64,000 nt of DNA from Parabacteroides hominis (GTDB lineage: Bacteria > Bacteroidota > Bacteroidia > Bacteroidales > Tannerellaceae): positions 1 to 64,000 of the forward strand of contig NZ_JACOOJ010000030.1 of NCBI RefSeq assembly GCF_014287585.1, read 5' to 3'. Positions 8,050 through 16,088 of the stretch are shown piece by piece; position 1 is the stretch's first letter, and every line of letters starts with the position of its first letter. The notes beneath the pieces were generated by a model that saw only the letters and a list, made by a program, of their open reading frames with translations, ran no database searches and was not told the origin of the DNA. The translations under genes were made by a program, and so were the position numbers.

Positions 8050-8637
8050 GTGAGGGTGAATATGCGGGAAATATCGATACATAGCGATACTATAGAAAAA
8101 CTTAAACGAGGCTCATATGAAGCGTTCGATACATTATATAATATGTACGCGGATTCTTTGTACGGTTTCGCCTTGCTGCATACGAAGTCCGTTGTCCAGG
8201 CTGAAGATATCGTGCAGGAGACGTTTCTCAAGCTGTGGAACATGCGTGCCTCCTTGTCTGTCGAGGGTTCCTTCAAATCCATGTTGTTCACGATTGCCAA
8301 GAACCATGTGATCGACGTTTTCCGCCAACAGATCAACCGTCCGGATTTTGAAGATTACATTCGCTTTTGTGAAGACGAGAACTTGTTGGATAACACTTCC
8401 GTTGAAAAAATATATTACGATGACTTTGTCGACAAGTTAGCGATCGCCAAGCAAAAACTGACTCCCGCACAGCGGAACATCTTTGAAATGAGCCGTGAGG
8501 AGGGAATGAGCAATGCCGAAATAGCTACCCTTTCGGATATTTCCGAGCAGACGGTAAAGAATCATTTGTCCGCCGCGTTAAAGATTCTGCGTGAGGAACT
8601 CCGGAAATATAATTTTCTTTTTACCCTTCTCATATAG
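8050..8637 (+). CDS. ECF-type RNA polymerase sigma-70 factor
   Basis: A 195-residue extracytoplasmic-function sigma factor that would direct RNA polymerase to the SusCD genes downstream. Region 2 is visible around residues 20-85 (EAFDTLYNMYADSLYGFAL, then DIVQETFLKLW and the FTIAKNHVIDVFRQ helix), and region 4 around 135-188 (KLTPAQRNIFEMSREEGMS, then the helix-turn-helix AEIATLSDISEQTVKNHLS). The first codon is GTG at 8050; an ATG four codons later (8062) is an equally good start. The adjacent FecR gene and the STN-bearing SusC fit the known FecI/FecR signalling design, in which substrate binding to the outer-membrane receptor releases the sigma factor. A TATCTTTA box lies at 8032-8039. Confidence 0.95.
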   Translation: MRVNMREISIHSDTIEKLKRGSYEAFDTLYNMYADSLYGFALLHTKSVVQAEDIVQETFLKLWNMRASLSVEGSFKSMLFTIAKNHVIDVFRQQINRPDFEDYIRFCEDENLLDNTSVEKIYYDDFVDKLAIAKQKLTPAQRNIFEMSREEGMSNAEIATLSDISEQTVKNHLSAALKILREELRKYNFLFTLLI

Positions 8638-8695
8638 GAAAATCGGAAAACACTCTCTGCTTCTCAAGTGATTCCCTGAATTTTTTCAGTTATTC

Positions 8696-8807
8696 CATGC
8701 CGGTGAAAATAAATTTTCATGCAGGGGAAAATTTATTTTCACCGGCATGAAACAAAAGTTTCCTCAGCATGAAACAAAAGTTTCCTCAGCATGAAACAGG
8801 AAATATG
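8696..8807. repeat. Tandem palindrome array A, 22-bp period
   Basis: Four 16-bp near-palindromes start at 8704, 8726, 8748 and 8770, exactly 22 nt apart with 6-nt spacers; a degenerate fifth starts at 8792. The first two (TGAAAATAAATTTTCA, GGAAAATTTATTTTCA) also form a 23-bp perfect inverted repeat (8696-8718 with 8727-8749). The next two are identical copies of TGAAACAAAAGTTTCC. The array fills much of the gap between the sigma factor and anti-sigma genes. No ORF or CRISPR-type spacer is present. Confidence 0.85.
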
Positions 8808-8878
8808 CTTTAGAACATATGAGAACGCCTGGTACTTTTTAGGTACTTCTTCGTGTAACTATAAACAATCGACAAATT

Positions 8879-9865
8879 ATGACCGATTTATTTAATAAAT
8901 TATATTCTCAATTCTTAAGCGGAAAGACCAATCAGGAAGATTTCGGGGACTTCAAGAAGTCCTTGAATCATCTTTCGGATCAGGAACTATCCGAAAGGAT
9001 GGAATCGTTTTGGAATGAGAATACTGTTTATCCGCCAATGGAAGCCGGTCGTAAGCGGGAAATTCATCGGAGACTCCGTTTGCAGATAAACCCTCCTAAA
9101 ACGTCCATTCGCTGGTCCCGTGTCGTGGCGGCGGTGGCTGTGATTGCCGTCTTGTCCGTTACGGCGTGGAACTTTTCTCTTTTGCATGAATTGCAAAATG
9201 AGAACATTTCTTTCTTGGCGGAAGTTCCGGCAGGGGATAAAGTGCAGTTGACATTGCCGGATAAGAGCTCTGTCAAATTGAATTCGGAAAGTTCTTTGTC
9301 TTATGCCTATGTCAATGGCAAGCGTGTCGCCCGTTTGAAGGGCGAAGGCTACTTCCGGGTTTCCAAAGATGAGAAACATCCGTTTGTCGTGCAGGTCGGT
9401 AACCTGAATATCGAAGTGTTAGGGACTTGCTTCAATGTCTATTCGTATGAGGATAACGACTTTGTAGAGACTTCCTTGATTGAAGGTTCCGTGCGCCTCT
9501 ACGACTCTAAGTCGCCTTCTGAAAGTTTTATCCTGAAGCCGTCTCAGAAAGCGATCTATTCGAAAAATAACGGGAAAATCAGTTTTCACAATACAGACAA
9601 TGTAAAAGAAACAGCTTGGACGCAAAATCATCTGGTATTCGAATCGGAAAAGTTAGGCTCGGTGTTCCATAAGATCGAAAGATGGTATGGAGTGCATATC
9701 GACCTGCTCTGCCCGGAGATTGCGAACGACCTGATTTCCGGTTCATTCAAGGACGAACAACTCCCGTATGTCATGGAGGCTCTGAAATACCAGTACGGGT
9801 TTAATTATGAGATCACAGGAAACAATGTAACGATTAATAAGTCTAATCAATTAAAAATAAAATAA
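8879..9865 (+). CDS. FecR-family anti-sigma factor
   Basis: A 328-residue inner-membrane regulator of the FecR family. Residues 1-75 form the cytoplasmic part that should hold the ECF sigma factor; one transmembrane helix follows around residues 78-98 (VVAAVAVIAVLSVTAWNF); the periplasmic FecR domain begins near 115 with VPAGDKVQLTLPDKSSVKLNSES; and a C-terminal domain (about 250-318) resembles the STN-like tail found in Bacteroidetes FecR proteins. It lies between the sigma factor and the SusC gene, so it should relay the ligand-occupied state of SusC to the sigma factor. The 240-nt gap to the sigma gene holds the palindrome array A, so its expression may be set separately. Confidence 0.94.
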   Translation: MTDLFNKLYSQFLSGKTNQEDFGDFKKSLNHLSDQELSERMESFWNENTVYPPMEAGRKREIHRRLRLQINPPKTSIRWSRVVAAVAVIAVLSVTAWNFSLLHELQNENISFLAEVPAGDKVQLTLPDKSSVKLNSESSLSYAYVNGKRVARLKGEGYFRVSKDEKHPFVVQVGNLNIEVLGTCFNVYSYEDNDFVETSLIEGSVRLYDSKSPSESFILKPSQKAIYSKNNGKISFHNTDNVKETAWTQNHLVFESEKLGSVFHKIERWYGVHIDLLCPEIANDLISGSFKDEQLPYVMEALKYQYGFNYEITGNNVTINKSNQLKIK

Positions 9866-9952
9866 GCTTATGAGATGAAAAGGTGAAATCTAAGAAAAAG
9901 TGTTTTTAAAAATCAATTGTTTAATTCTAACTTAAGTCTATTTATCATAGTC

Positions 9953-12900
9953 ATGAAGAAAGTATTTCGGAGTGCAGCACTCCTGTTTTTGTGTACAACC
10001 ATGTACGCACAGGACATTTCGCAAACAATGTCAATGAATTTGCAGAATGTCACATTGAAAGAGTTTTTTAAGAATCTGGAGGCGCAGTCTTCTTTTTCAG
10101 TCGTTTACCGGGATATCATCCTGAGCGAGAATCCTGATGTGGTCGTTTCCGCTTCCAATCGCCCGTTAAAGGATATCCTGTCCCAGGTACTCGAAAAGCA
10201 CGGCCTTTCCTACAAGGTGAGCAACAAGACGATCGTCATCGTCAAAGCCGAAGCGCAGGCTCCCGTGAAACAGCAAAAAGCCAAGAAAATATCCGGTGTG
10301 ATTACCGACGAGACAGGCTTTCCGGTAGCCGGGGCGAATATCGTAGTCAAGGGAACGACCAACGGGACCATCTCGGACATGGATGGTAACTTCTCTTTGG
10401 AGGCGGCTCCGGGGGAAATGTTGGAAATATCCTATATCGGTTTTTTGCCGATGGAAGTAAAGGTCGACAACAAGAATACGTTTGACATCCTGATGAAAGA
10501 GGATGCGCAAGGTTTGGATGAAGTAATCGTGGTCGGTTATGGTACGGTGAAGAAAAGAGACTTGACCGGATCGGTCGCTTCCGTAAACGCATCCAAGATT
10601 TCGGCTGTTCCGACTTCCACGGCATCGGAAGCATTGCAGGGACGTATTCCGGGTGTTGTCGTTTCCAACTCCAACTGGTCGCCGGGTTCGACTCCGAGCG
10701 TGATGATCCGTGGTAAACGTTCGATCACGGCAAGCAACGATCCGTTGTATGTGATCGACGGTGTTCCCGTTACAGGAGGTATCGGCGAAATCAGCCCGTC
10801 GGATATCGAATCTATGGAAGTGTTGAAAGACGCGTCGGCAACGGCTATCTATGGTGCCCGTGGTGCGAACGGTGTTATCCTGATCACCACCAAGCAAGGT
10901 AAATCAGGCAAGACGCAGATCGATTATAACGGATATGTCGGAGCACAGACAATCCTGAACCAGCTTGACTTCTGGGACGGTCCGGAATATGCCGAATATA
11001 CGCGCGAGTCTTATCGCAATACGAGCAATAATTCGATCCGCTACAACTCGGATGTGGCTTCAAGGGACCAGGATATGGTCTGTCCGGGATTCACACGCGA
11101 CCCGTCGATCATGGAATCGGTCATGATGGGTTGGGGTGACGATGGCGTTTACTATCCGTCTCGTGTGCGTACGACCCGCTATATGGATCATGTGACCCGC
11201 ACCGGTATGGTGACTGACCACCAATTGAGTATCCGCGGAGGTGGCGAACGGACGAATTTCCTGGCTTCTGCTACCTACAATAAGAATAACGGTATCTTCA
11301 AAGATGAAGATTACGAACGCTATTCGATCCGTTTGAACCTGAACCACGAGATCAACAAATATGTGAAGATCGGGGCGCAGACACAATACTCGCATGCCAT
11401 CCAGCAACGCGGAGCCGGACTTGCCGGTGGCTGGCGCTTAAGCCCGTTGGCACAGTTGTGGGATGAAAACGGCGAGATTATTCCGTTGCCGGGTTCTTAT
11501 AATGTATATAATACGATGATGGATCTTGTTCCGGGGGCTGTGGACCGTCCGTTGAAGACTACCCGTTACTTAGGTAGCTATTCTTTGGATATCAAACTAC
11601 CGGTCGACGGCTTGAAATTCCGTTCCAATTTAGGTGTCGACGCCCGCACGGTACAGGATTACGAGTTCAGATCCGCAAAAACGAGCAACCGCGGTATGGG
11701 TACTTCATACGCAAGAAATGCCGTAGACAAGTACACGATGTTTACCCTGGAAAACATGCTTTTCTACGATAAGACGTTCAACGACAAACACACATTGGGC
11801 GTGACTCTGTTGCAGTCCATCCAGGAAGATAAAAAGGAAAACGTGAATGTCGCAATGGAGAACCTGCCGGCGGATAACCTGATGTATTATGATCTGGGAT
11901 CGGGATTGGTGACCAACACGATCGGCAGCTCGATGGTCAAATGGAATATGGCTTCCTTCATGGGACGTATCAATTATAACTATTTGGGACGTTACCTGTT
12001 GACGGTTTCAGCCCGTTACGACGGTTCTTCCCGTTTGGCCGACGGACACAAATGGGTGCTTTTCCCTTCTGCCGCATTGGCATGGCGCATCAATGAAGAA
12101 TCTTTCATGTCGAGTACATCCGGATGGTTGGATAACCTGAAACTGAGACTCGGTTTCGGTAAGACCGGTAACTCGGCTGTAGACCCTTACCAGACAAAAG
12201 GTACTTTGTCATTGATCCGCTACCCGTTCGATAACGGTGCGTCCGGAACGATCGGGTATGCTCCGAACGCGATGGCGAACAGCCTGTTGACTTGGGAAAC
12301 GACGGACCAGTGGAACTTGGGTATCGATTTCGGAGTTTTGAGAGGACGTATCAACGGTACGATCGACTTGTATATGCAGAACACGCATGATCTGTTGCTG
12401 AAACGCCAGTTGCCGGTTGTTTCCGGTTTCCCGGACGTGCTTTCGAATGTGGGCAAGACACGCAATAAAGGTATAGAAGTTTCTATCAACTCTATGAACA
12501 TCAATACGAAAGACTTCCAGTGGACAACTGATTTGATGTTGTCTTCGAACAAGGAAGAAATCGTTGAATTGTATAATGGCAAGAACGACGATATCGGTAG
12601 CAAATGGTTTATCGGCCAGCCGGTGAATGTCCACTATGACTACCGGAAAGTAGGGATCTGGCAGAACTCTGAATCCGATCTTGCCGAGATGGCGAAATTC
12701 GCCGCCAACGGCACGGACTTCGCTCCGGGCGATATCAAGATACAGGATGTGAACGGCGACTATAAGATTACGGATGCCGATAAGCAGATTCTGGGTAACC
12801 CGCGTCCGAAACTGATTGCCAGTATGGTGAACACCTTCAATTATAAAGGTTTCGACCTGTCGGTCTTTTTGTATGCAAGTTTCGGTGCTATGCTGTACAA

Positions 12901-13294
12901 CGATATTTATGCGGTGGAACATTGCGGACGTAACGGAGGTGTGAAAGTGGACTACTGGACACCGAACAACCCGACGAACGCTTATCCTCGTCCGAGTATC
13001 GACGAAGAGCGTCCGATCTACATTACATCCACTTATTATGAAAAGGCGGACTTCCTGCGTGTAAAGACAATGACGATGGGATATACGTTGCCGAAGAATC
13101 TGACCAAGAAATTCCTGGTTGAGAAAATGCGTGTTTACTTTACCGCGCAGAACCCGTTTATTTTTACCAATTACACGGGTATCGATCCGGAAGCTGCTAA
13201 AGTGGACGATGCCGGTAATCCTAAAACGGACGGTAGCGGTTTCGGTACTCCGAGTGTCAGCTCCTGGATTTTTGGTATAAACTTGACTTTGTAA
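9953..13294 (+). CDS. SusC/RagA-type TonB-dependent outer-membrane receptor with STN domain
   Basis: A TonB-linked outer-membrane transporter of about 1113 residues that imports a bound ligand using proton-motive force delivered by TonB. I chose the ATG at 9953 because it opens a typical signal (MKKVFRSAALLFLCTTMYAQ); the open frame extends 12 codons further. Order: STN signalling domain (about 20-85, MNLQNVTLKEFFKNLEAQ), carboxypeptidase-regulatory-like domain (about 103-180, ISGVITDETGFPVAGANI), the DEVIVVGYGTVKKRDLTGS segment before the plug, plug with DPLYVIDGVPVTGG (about 262), and a long beta-barrel ending in FGINLTL. The STN domain fits control through the FecR/ECF pair just upstream. 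It forms a pair with the SusD gene 21 nt downstream. The ligand is unknown; the flanking proteases suggest peptides. Confidence 0.96.
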   Translation: MKKVFRSAALLFLCTTMYAQDISQTMSMNLQNVTLKEFFKNLEAQSSFSVVYRDIILSENPDVVVSASNRPLKDILSQVLEKHGLSYKVSNKTIVIVKAEAQAPVKQQKAKKISGVITDETGFPVAGANIVVKGTTNGTISDMDGNFSLEAAPGEMLEISYIGFLPMEVKVDNKNTFDILMKEDAQGLDEVIVVGYGTVKKRDLTGSVASVNASKISAVPTSTASEALQGRIPGVVVSNSNWSPGSTPSVMIRGKRSITASNDPLYVIDGVPVTGGIGEISPSDIESMEVLKDASATAIYGARGANGVILITTKQGKSGKTQIDYNGYVGAQTILNQLDFWDGPEYAEYTRESYRNTSNNSIRYNSDVASRDQDMVCPGFTRDPSIMESVMMGWGDDGVYYPSRVRTTRYMDHVTRTGMVTDHQLSIRGGGERTNFLASATYNKNNGIFKDEDYERYSIRLNLNHEINKYVKIGAQTQYSHAIQQRGAGLAGGWRLSPLAQLWDENGEIIPLPGSYNVYNTMMDLVPGAVDRPLKTTRYLGSYSLDIKLPVDGLKFRSNLGVDARTVQDYEFRSAKTSNRGMGTSYARNAVDKYTMFTLENMLFYDKTFNDKHTLGVTLLQSIQEDKKENVNVAMENLPADNLMYYDLGSGLVTNTIGSSMVKWNMASFMGRINYNYLGRYLLTVSARYDGSSRLADGHKWVLFPSAALAWRINEESFMSSTSGWLDNLKLRLGFGKTGNSAVDPYQTKGTLSLIRYPFDNGASGTIGYAPNAMANSLLTWETTDQWNLGIDFGVLRGRINGTIDLYMQNTHDLLLKRQLPVVSGFPDVLSNVGKTRNKGIEVSINSMNINTKDFQWTTDLMLSSNKEEIVELYNGKNDDIGSKWFIGQPVNVHYDYRKVGIWQNSESDLAEMAKFAANGTDFAPGDIKIQDVNGDYKITDADKQILGNPRPKLIASMVNTFNYKGFDLSVFLYASFGAMLYNDIYAVEHCGRNGGVKVDYWTPNNPTNAYPRPSIDEERPIYITSTYYEKADFLRVKTMTMGYTLPKNLTKKFLVEKMRVYFTAQNPFIFTNYTGIDPEAAKVDDAGNPKTDGSGFGTPSVSSWIFGINLTL

Positions 13295-13315
13295 TTTTAA
13301 TCTTATAAATAAAGA

Positions 13316-15118
13316 ATGAAAATGAAATCTATATATTACTATATGCTGGCTGGCCTGACGCTTTCTACATCAGGTTGCAGCAGCTGGTTAAGCGAAGACG
13401 ACGCTCCGGTGATGTCGTACGATTATTATGAAACGGAAGCCGGGGTAAATGCAGCCATTACGGCGGCTTACGGTTTCCTCCGCTGGGGAGTCGGCGGCGA
13501 ACGTTTCGATGTATTGACCGAATTGGGTACAGACCTGTTTACGGAAGGTGAAGATGGCAATAACCGCGAGTCCTACAATAAATATGCAACGCAGTTGAAC
13601 CCGGACGACGGTATTTTGTATGAGATGTGGCAAAACCACTACAAGGGAATCAGCGATGCCAATATCGCCATGCAGAAGATCCTGGATTCACAGGATTTGC
13701 TTGAGAATGTAAAAGCGCAGAGCTATGCGGAAATGCAGTTTATCCGTGCTTACCTCTATTTCGACCTGGTACAGCAATTCGGACGCATTCCTCTGGTTAC
13801 CGAAGGTAGTTTTGACATCCGTACGAGCTTCAAACGCGCTCCGGTGGCCGATATCTATAGTCTGATTATAAGCGATTTGCGCAATGCAGTGGAAAATCTG
13901 CCTGAAAAGGTTGCGACCAAAGGCCGCGCTACCTGCTATTCGGCTGCTCATCTGTTGTCCAAAGTATATCTGACTCGCGGTAGCGCCGTCAGCGATCCTC
14001 GTGGGCAGAAAGCGACCGATATAGACAGTACGTTGTACTATGCCGAGAAAGTGATCAACAGTGGTGCTTTTGCCCTTCAGGAAAACTTCTCTTCCCTGTG
14101 GGATATCAGTAACCAGGGAAATTCCGAAGTCGTGTTTGCCGTCCAGTTCACGACCGAGCCGATGTTTAACGGTGATGGTAACAGGCAGCACCTCTATTGG
14201 CTCTCCTGGTATGAAGACCAGCCGGGTATGTTGCGCGACATTGCCAACGGCCGCCCGTACCGCCGCCATGTGGCTACCAAGAAGACGATGGATGATCTGT
14301 ACGACCGCCTGCACGACTCACGTTTCTACAAGAGTTTCAAGTGGGTATATTATGCCAATAACGTAAATACGTTACCCGCCTGGGAATCTCTGTCTTATGA
14401 TGGAACTGTCTACTTCAATCCGGATCCTTCAAAAGGACAGGTTACCGGCCAGCTGAAATTCCAGCATGGCGATACAGCTATTTATTATACGATGGAAAAG
14501 ACCGGATACGAATCGAACAGCAATGATATGCGTAAGTTCCGTGCCAACTATACGTATTCTTATTTCCCCCGCGAAATGCACTCGATCCGTTATTTCCCGT
14601 CACTGGTGAAATATCTCGACCCGAACCGTCCTTCCGTATCCGAAGAAAAGGGCTCTCGCGAATGGGTACGTATGCGTTTGGGTGAAACGTATCTGTTGGC
14701 TGCGGAAGCTGCCGGCCGTAAAGGGGATTTCGACAAGGCTGCCGGGTATATCAATGTGATCCGCAAGCGTGCCGCCTGGTCCGAAGGTGAACAGAAAGAC
14801 CAGCAGATCTGGCTTTTCGAAGGTGGAGTGAACGATACGCAGAGCACGTATGACGCACTGAAAGTCTCCCCCGCCGACCTGCAAGGCGATTTTATCGAAT
14901 TTATCCTGAACGAACGCGGACGTGAATTGCTGGGAGAAACCAACCGTTGGGAAGACCTGGTACGCTGTGAACTGCTGTACGACTGGGTGAAGAAATACAA
15001 TCCGGATGCAATCTACATCAAACCGTATCACAAACTTCGTCCTATCCCGCAGAAACACATCGACCGTTTGAACCCTGTCGGCGAACTCAGCGAAGAACAG
15101 AATGAAGGTTATTATTAA
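13316..15118 (+). CDS. SusD/RagB-family surface lipoprotein
   Basis: A 600-residue SusD-type nutrient-binding lipoprotein that forms the lid of the SusC transporter on the cell surface. The lipobox STSGC places the anchored cysteine at residue 21, followed by the acidic stretch SEDDAP that may favour surface export. Family features are the N-terminal helix with EAGVNAAITAAYGFLRWG, TPR-like helices including AEMQFIRAYLYFDLVQQFGRIPLV (about 138-161), and the C-terminal NERGRELLGETNRWEDLVR (about 537-555). Start could also be the second Met at 13322. It is the last gene of the operon; a strong terminator follows. Confidence 0.96.
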   Translation: MKMKSIYYYMLAGLTLSTSGCSSWLSEDDAPVMSYDYYETEAGVNAAITAAYGFLRWGVGGERFDVLTELGTDLFTEGEDGNNRESYNKYATQLNPDDGILYEMWQNHYKGISDANIAMQKILDSQDLLENVKAQSYAEMQFIRAYLYFDLVQQFGRIPLVTEGSFDIRTSFKRAPVADIYSLIISDLRNAVENLPEKVATKGRATCYSAAHLLSKVYLTRGSAVSDPRGQKATDIDSTLYYAEKVINSGAFALQENFSSLWDISNQGNSEVVFAVQFTTEPMFNGDGNRQHLYWLSWYEDQPGMLRDIANGRPYRRHVATKKTMDDLYDRLHDSRFYKSFKWVYYANNVNTLPAWESLSYDGTVYFNPDPSKGQVTGQLKFQHGDTAIYYTMEKTGYESNSNDMRKFRANYTYSYFPREMHSIRYFPSLVKYLDPNRPSVSEEKGSREWVRMRLGETYLLAAEAAGRKGDFDKAAGYINVIRKRAAWSEGEQKDQQIWLFEGGVNDTQSTYDALKVSPADLQGDFIEFILNERGRELLGETNRWEDLVRCELLYDWVKKYNPDAIYIKPYHKLRPIPQKHIDRLNPVGELSEEQNEGYY

Positions 15119-15171
15119 TCTCTATATTCGGAGGTTAAACGATATAGTAAGTAGGTATTAGTTAAAAAGTG

Positions 15172-15219
15172 GCCGGCTACGATGGAATAGATGATATTCC
15201 GTTCGTAGCCGGCTTTTTC
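15172..15219 (+). terminator. Terminator of the SusCD operon
   Basis: GCCGGCTACGA near 15172 pairs with the facing arm TTCGTAGCCGGC ending at 15213, with an inner GGAAT/ATTCC stem, followed by a T run. Confidence 0.92.
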
Positions 15220-15632
15220 TGTGTTTTTTCTAAAGAACCTTGAAAAAAGGAAGGAGGAATATCGGTTTTTTGAATCTTCTGTTTATCTTTGTCGCGTACA
15301 GTAAGCCCGATAAAGCGTTATCGCCGGTACGACTTTGGTGGTGAACACGAAAGTTTATATATTATCTCTTGATTGAAACCTCGAAATTTCTGAATAACTA
15401 GTGGATAGTATGTGAATTTTGTTCGCGTTTTTTCTTGTCATGCAAGGTGGGTGTTTATGCACTTGCGTATTCAAGATAAAAAACGTGGGTAATTATCGCA
15501 TACAACTAGTTATAGGTTATTCGAGGTCCTTAATCGAGTGTATGTTGTTAATTCCCACGTTTCTTTATAATAACCATCCAATTTGGGAATTGTTGGATAT
15601 ATGGGATTTTTTCAGGTCGAATTTAAGCAAAT
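15220..15632. other. Intergenic region with a promoter box and possible structured leader
   Basis: About 410 nt without a convincing gene. A TATCTTTG box lies at 15284-15291. Right after it, CGTAC (15295-15299) pairs with GTACG (15327-15331) around an inner CGATAA/TTATCG stem. Further on, AAACGTGGG (15481-15489) pairs with CCCACGTTT (15554-15562), with additional AATT and ACAAC/GTTGT pairings inside. This could be a folded leader of the gene at 15633 or a small RNA. The overlapping open frames here have no resemblance to proteins. Confidence 0.4.
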
Positions 15633-16043
15633 ATGGAATTACCTTTATCTATCTCAAATCTTCAGGAGCAATGGTTGCTATCTCTTTTGGAAAAACTTGA
15701 TCCTGTCAATATTACTGAACTCTTTTGGCAATTGCGGCCTTATGTTGTCCTGCATCATGTGGAGTTCAAGGAGTCTTCGTTTTCTTTTTCATCAGTAGGC
15801 ATTATTAATTTTACGGATATCGTCGGTTTTGTCCGGGGGAAGGACACTTTGGGCATTCTGTTGAGGGACGGTCGCTTCTGTTTGTTTTCCGCTTCGAGTA
15901 TGGACCGGCAGTGCATATCGGTTTGCAATCTTGAATTTTATAAGAAAACGGGGAGGATGTTGTCCGGCTGGTCTCTTTTTGTCGCGAAACGGCAATTATT
16001 ATGGTGGAAAATAAAGGAATATCTGCGCAGGAATATACTTTGA
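15633..16043 (+). CDS. Hypothetical protein
   Basis: A 136-residue open frame with protein-like composition. The N-terminal third is helical (LQEQWLLSLLEKLDPVNITELFWQ), the middle looks beta-rich (FSSVGIINFTDIVGFVRGKDTLGILLRDGRFCLFS), and the end is a basic, tryptophan-containing helix (LFVAKRQLLWWKIKEYLRR). There is no signal peptide or clear membrane span. I do not recognise a family. It stands alone between the SusCD operon and the second tricorn-like protease, downstream of the possible structured leader. A real gene is likely but not certain. Confidence 0.5.
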   Translation: MELPLSISNLQEQWLLSLLEKLDPVNITELFWQLRPYVVLHHVEFKESSFSFSSVGIINFTDIVGFVRGKDTLGILLRDGRFCLFSASSMDRQCISVCNLEFYKKTGRMLSGWSLFVAKRQLLWWKIKEYLRRNIL

Positions 16044-16056
16044 GCTTTACTTTTTT

Positions 16057-16064
16057 TACCTTTG
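16057..16064 (+). promoter_or_regulatory. -7 promoter box for the second tricorn-like protease
   Basis: TACCTTTG matches TAnnTTTG and ends 24 nt before the start at 16089. Confidence 0.55.
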
Positions 16065-16088
16065 TCGGTAGACTAAACGATAATAGGT

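Noticed and set aside
8696-8807. CRISPR array at the 22-bp repeats
   Set aside because: The repeats are contiguous palindromic units with 4-6-nt spacers of similar sequence; there are no unique spacers of 30 nt or more and no cas genes in the window.
15419-15798. Overlapping 93- and 71-codon open frames before the hypothetical gene at 15633
   Set aside because: They overlap the possible structured leader and the better-supported ORF, with cysteine- and phenylalanine-rich, unlikely compositions.
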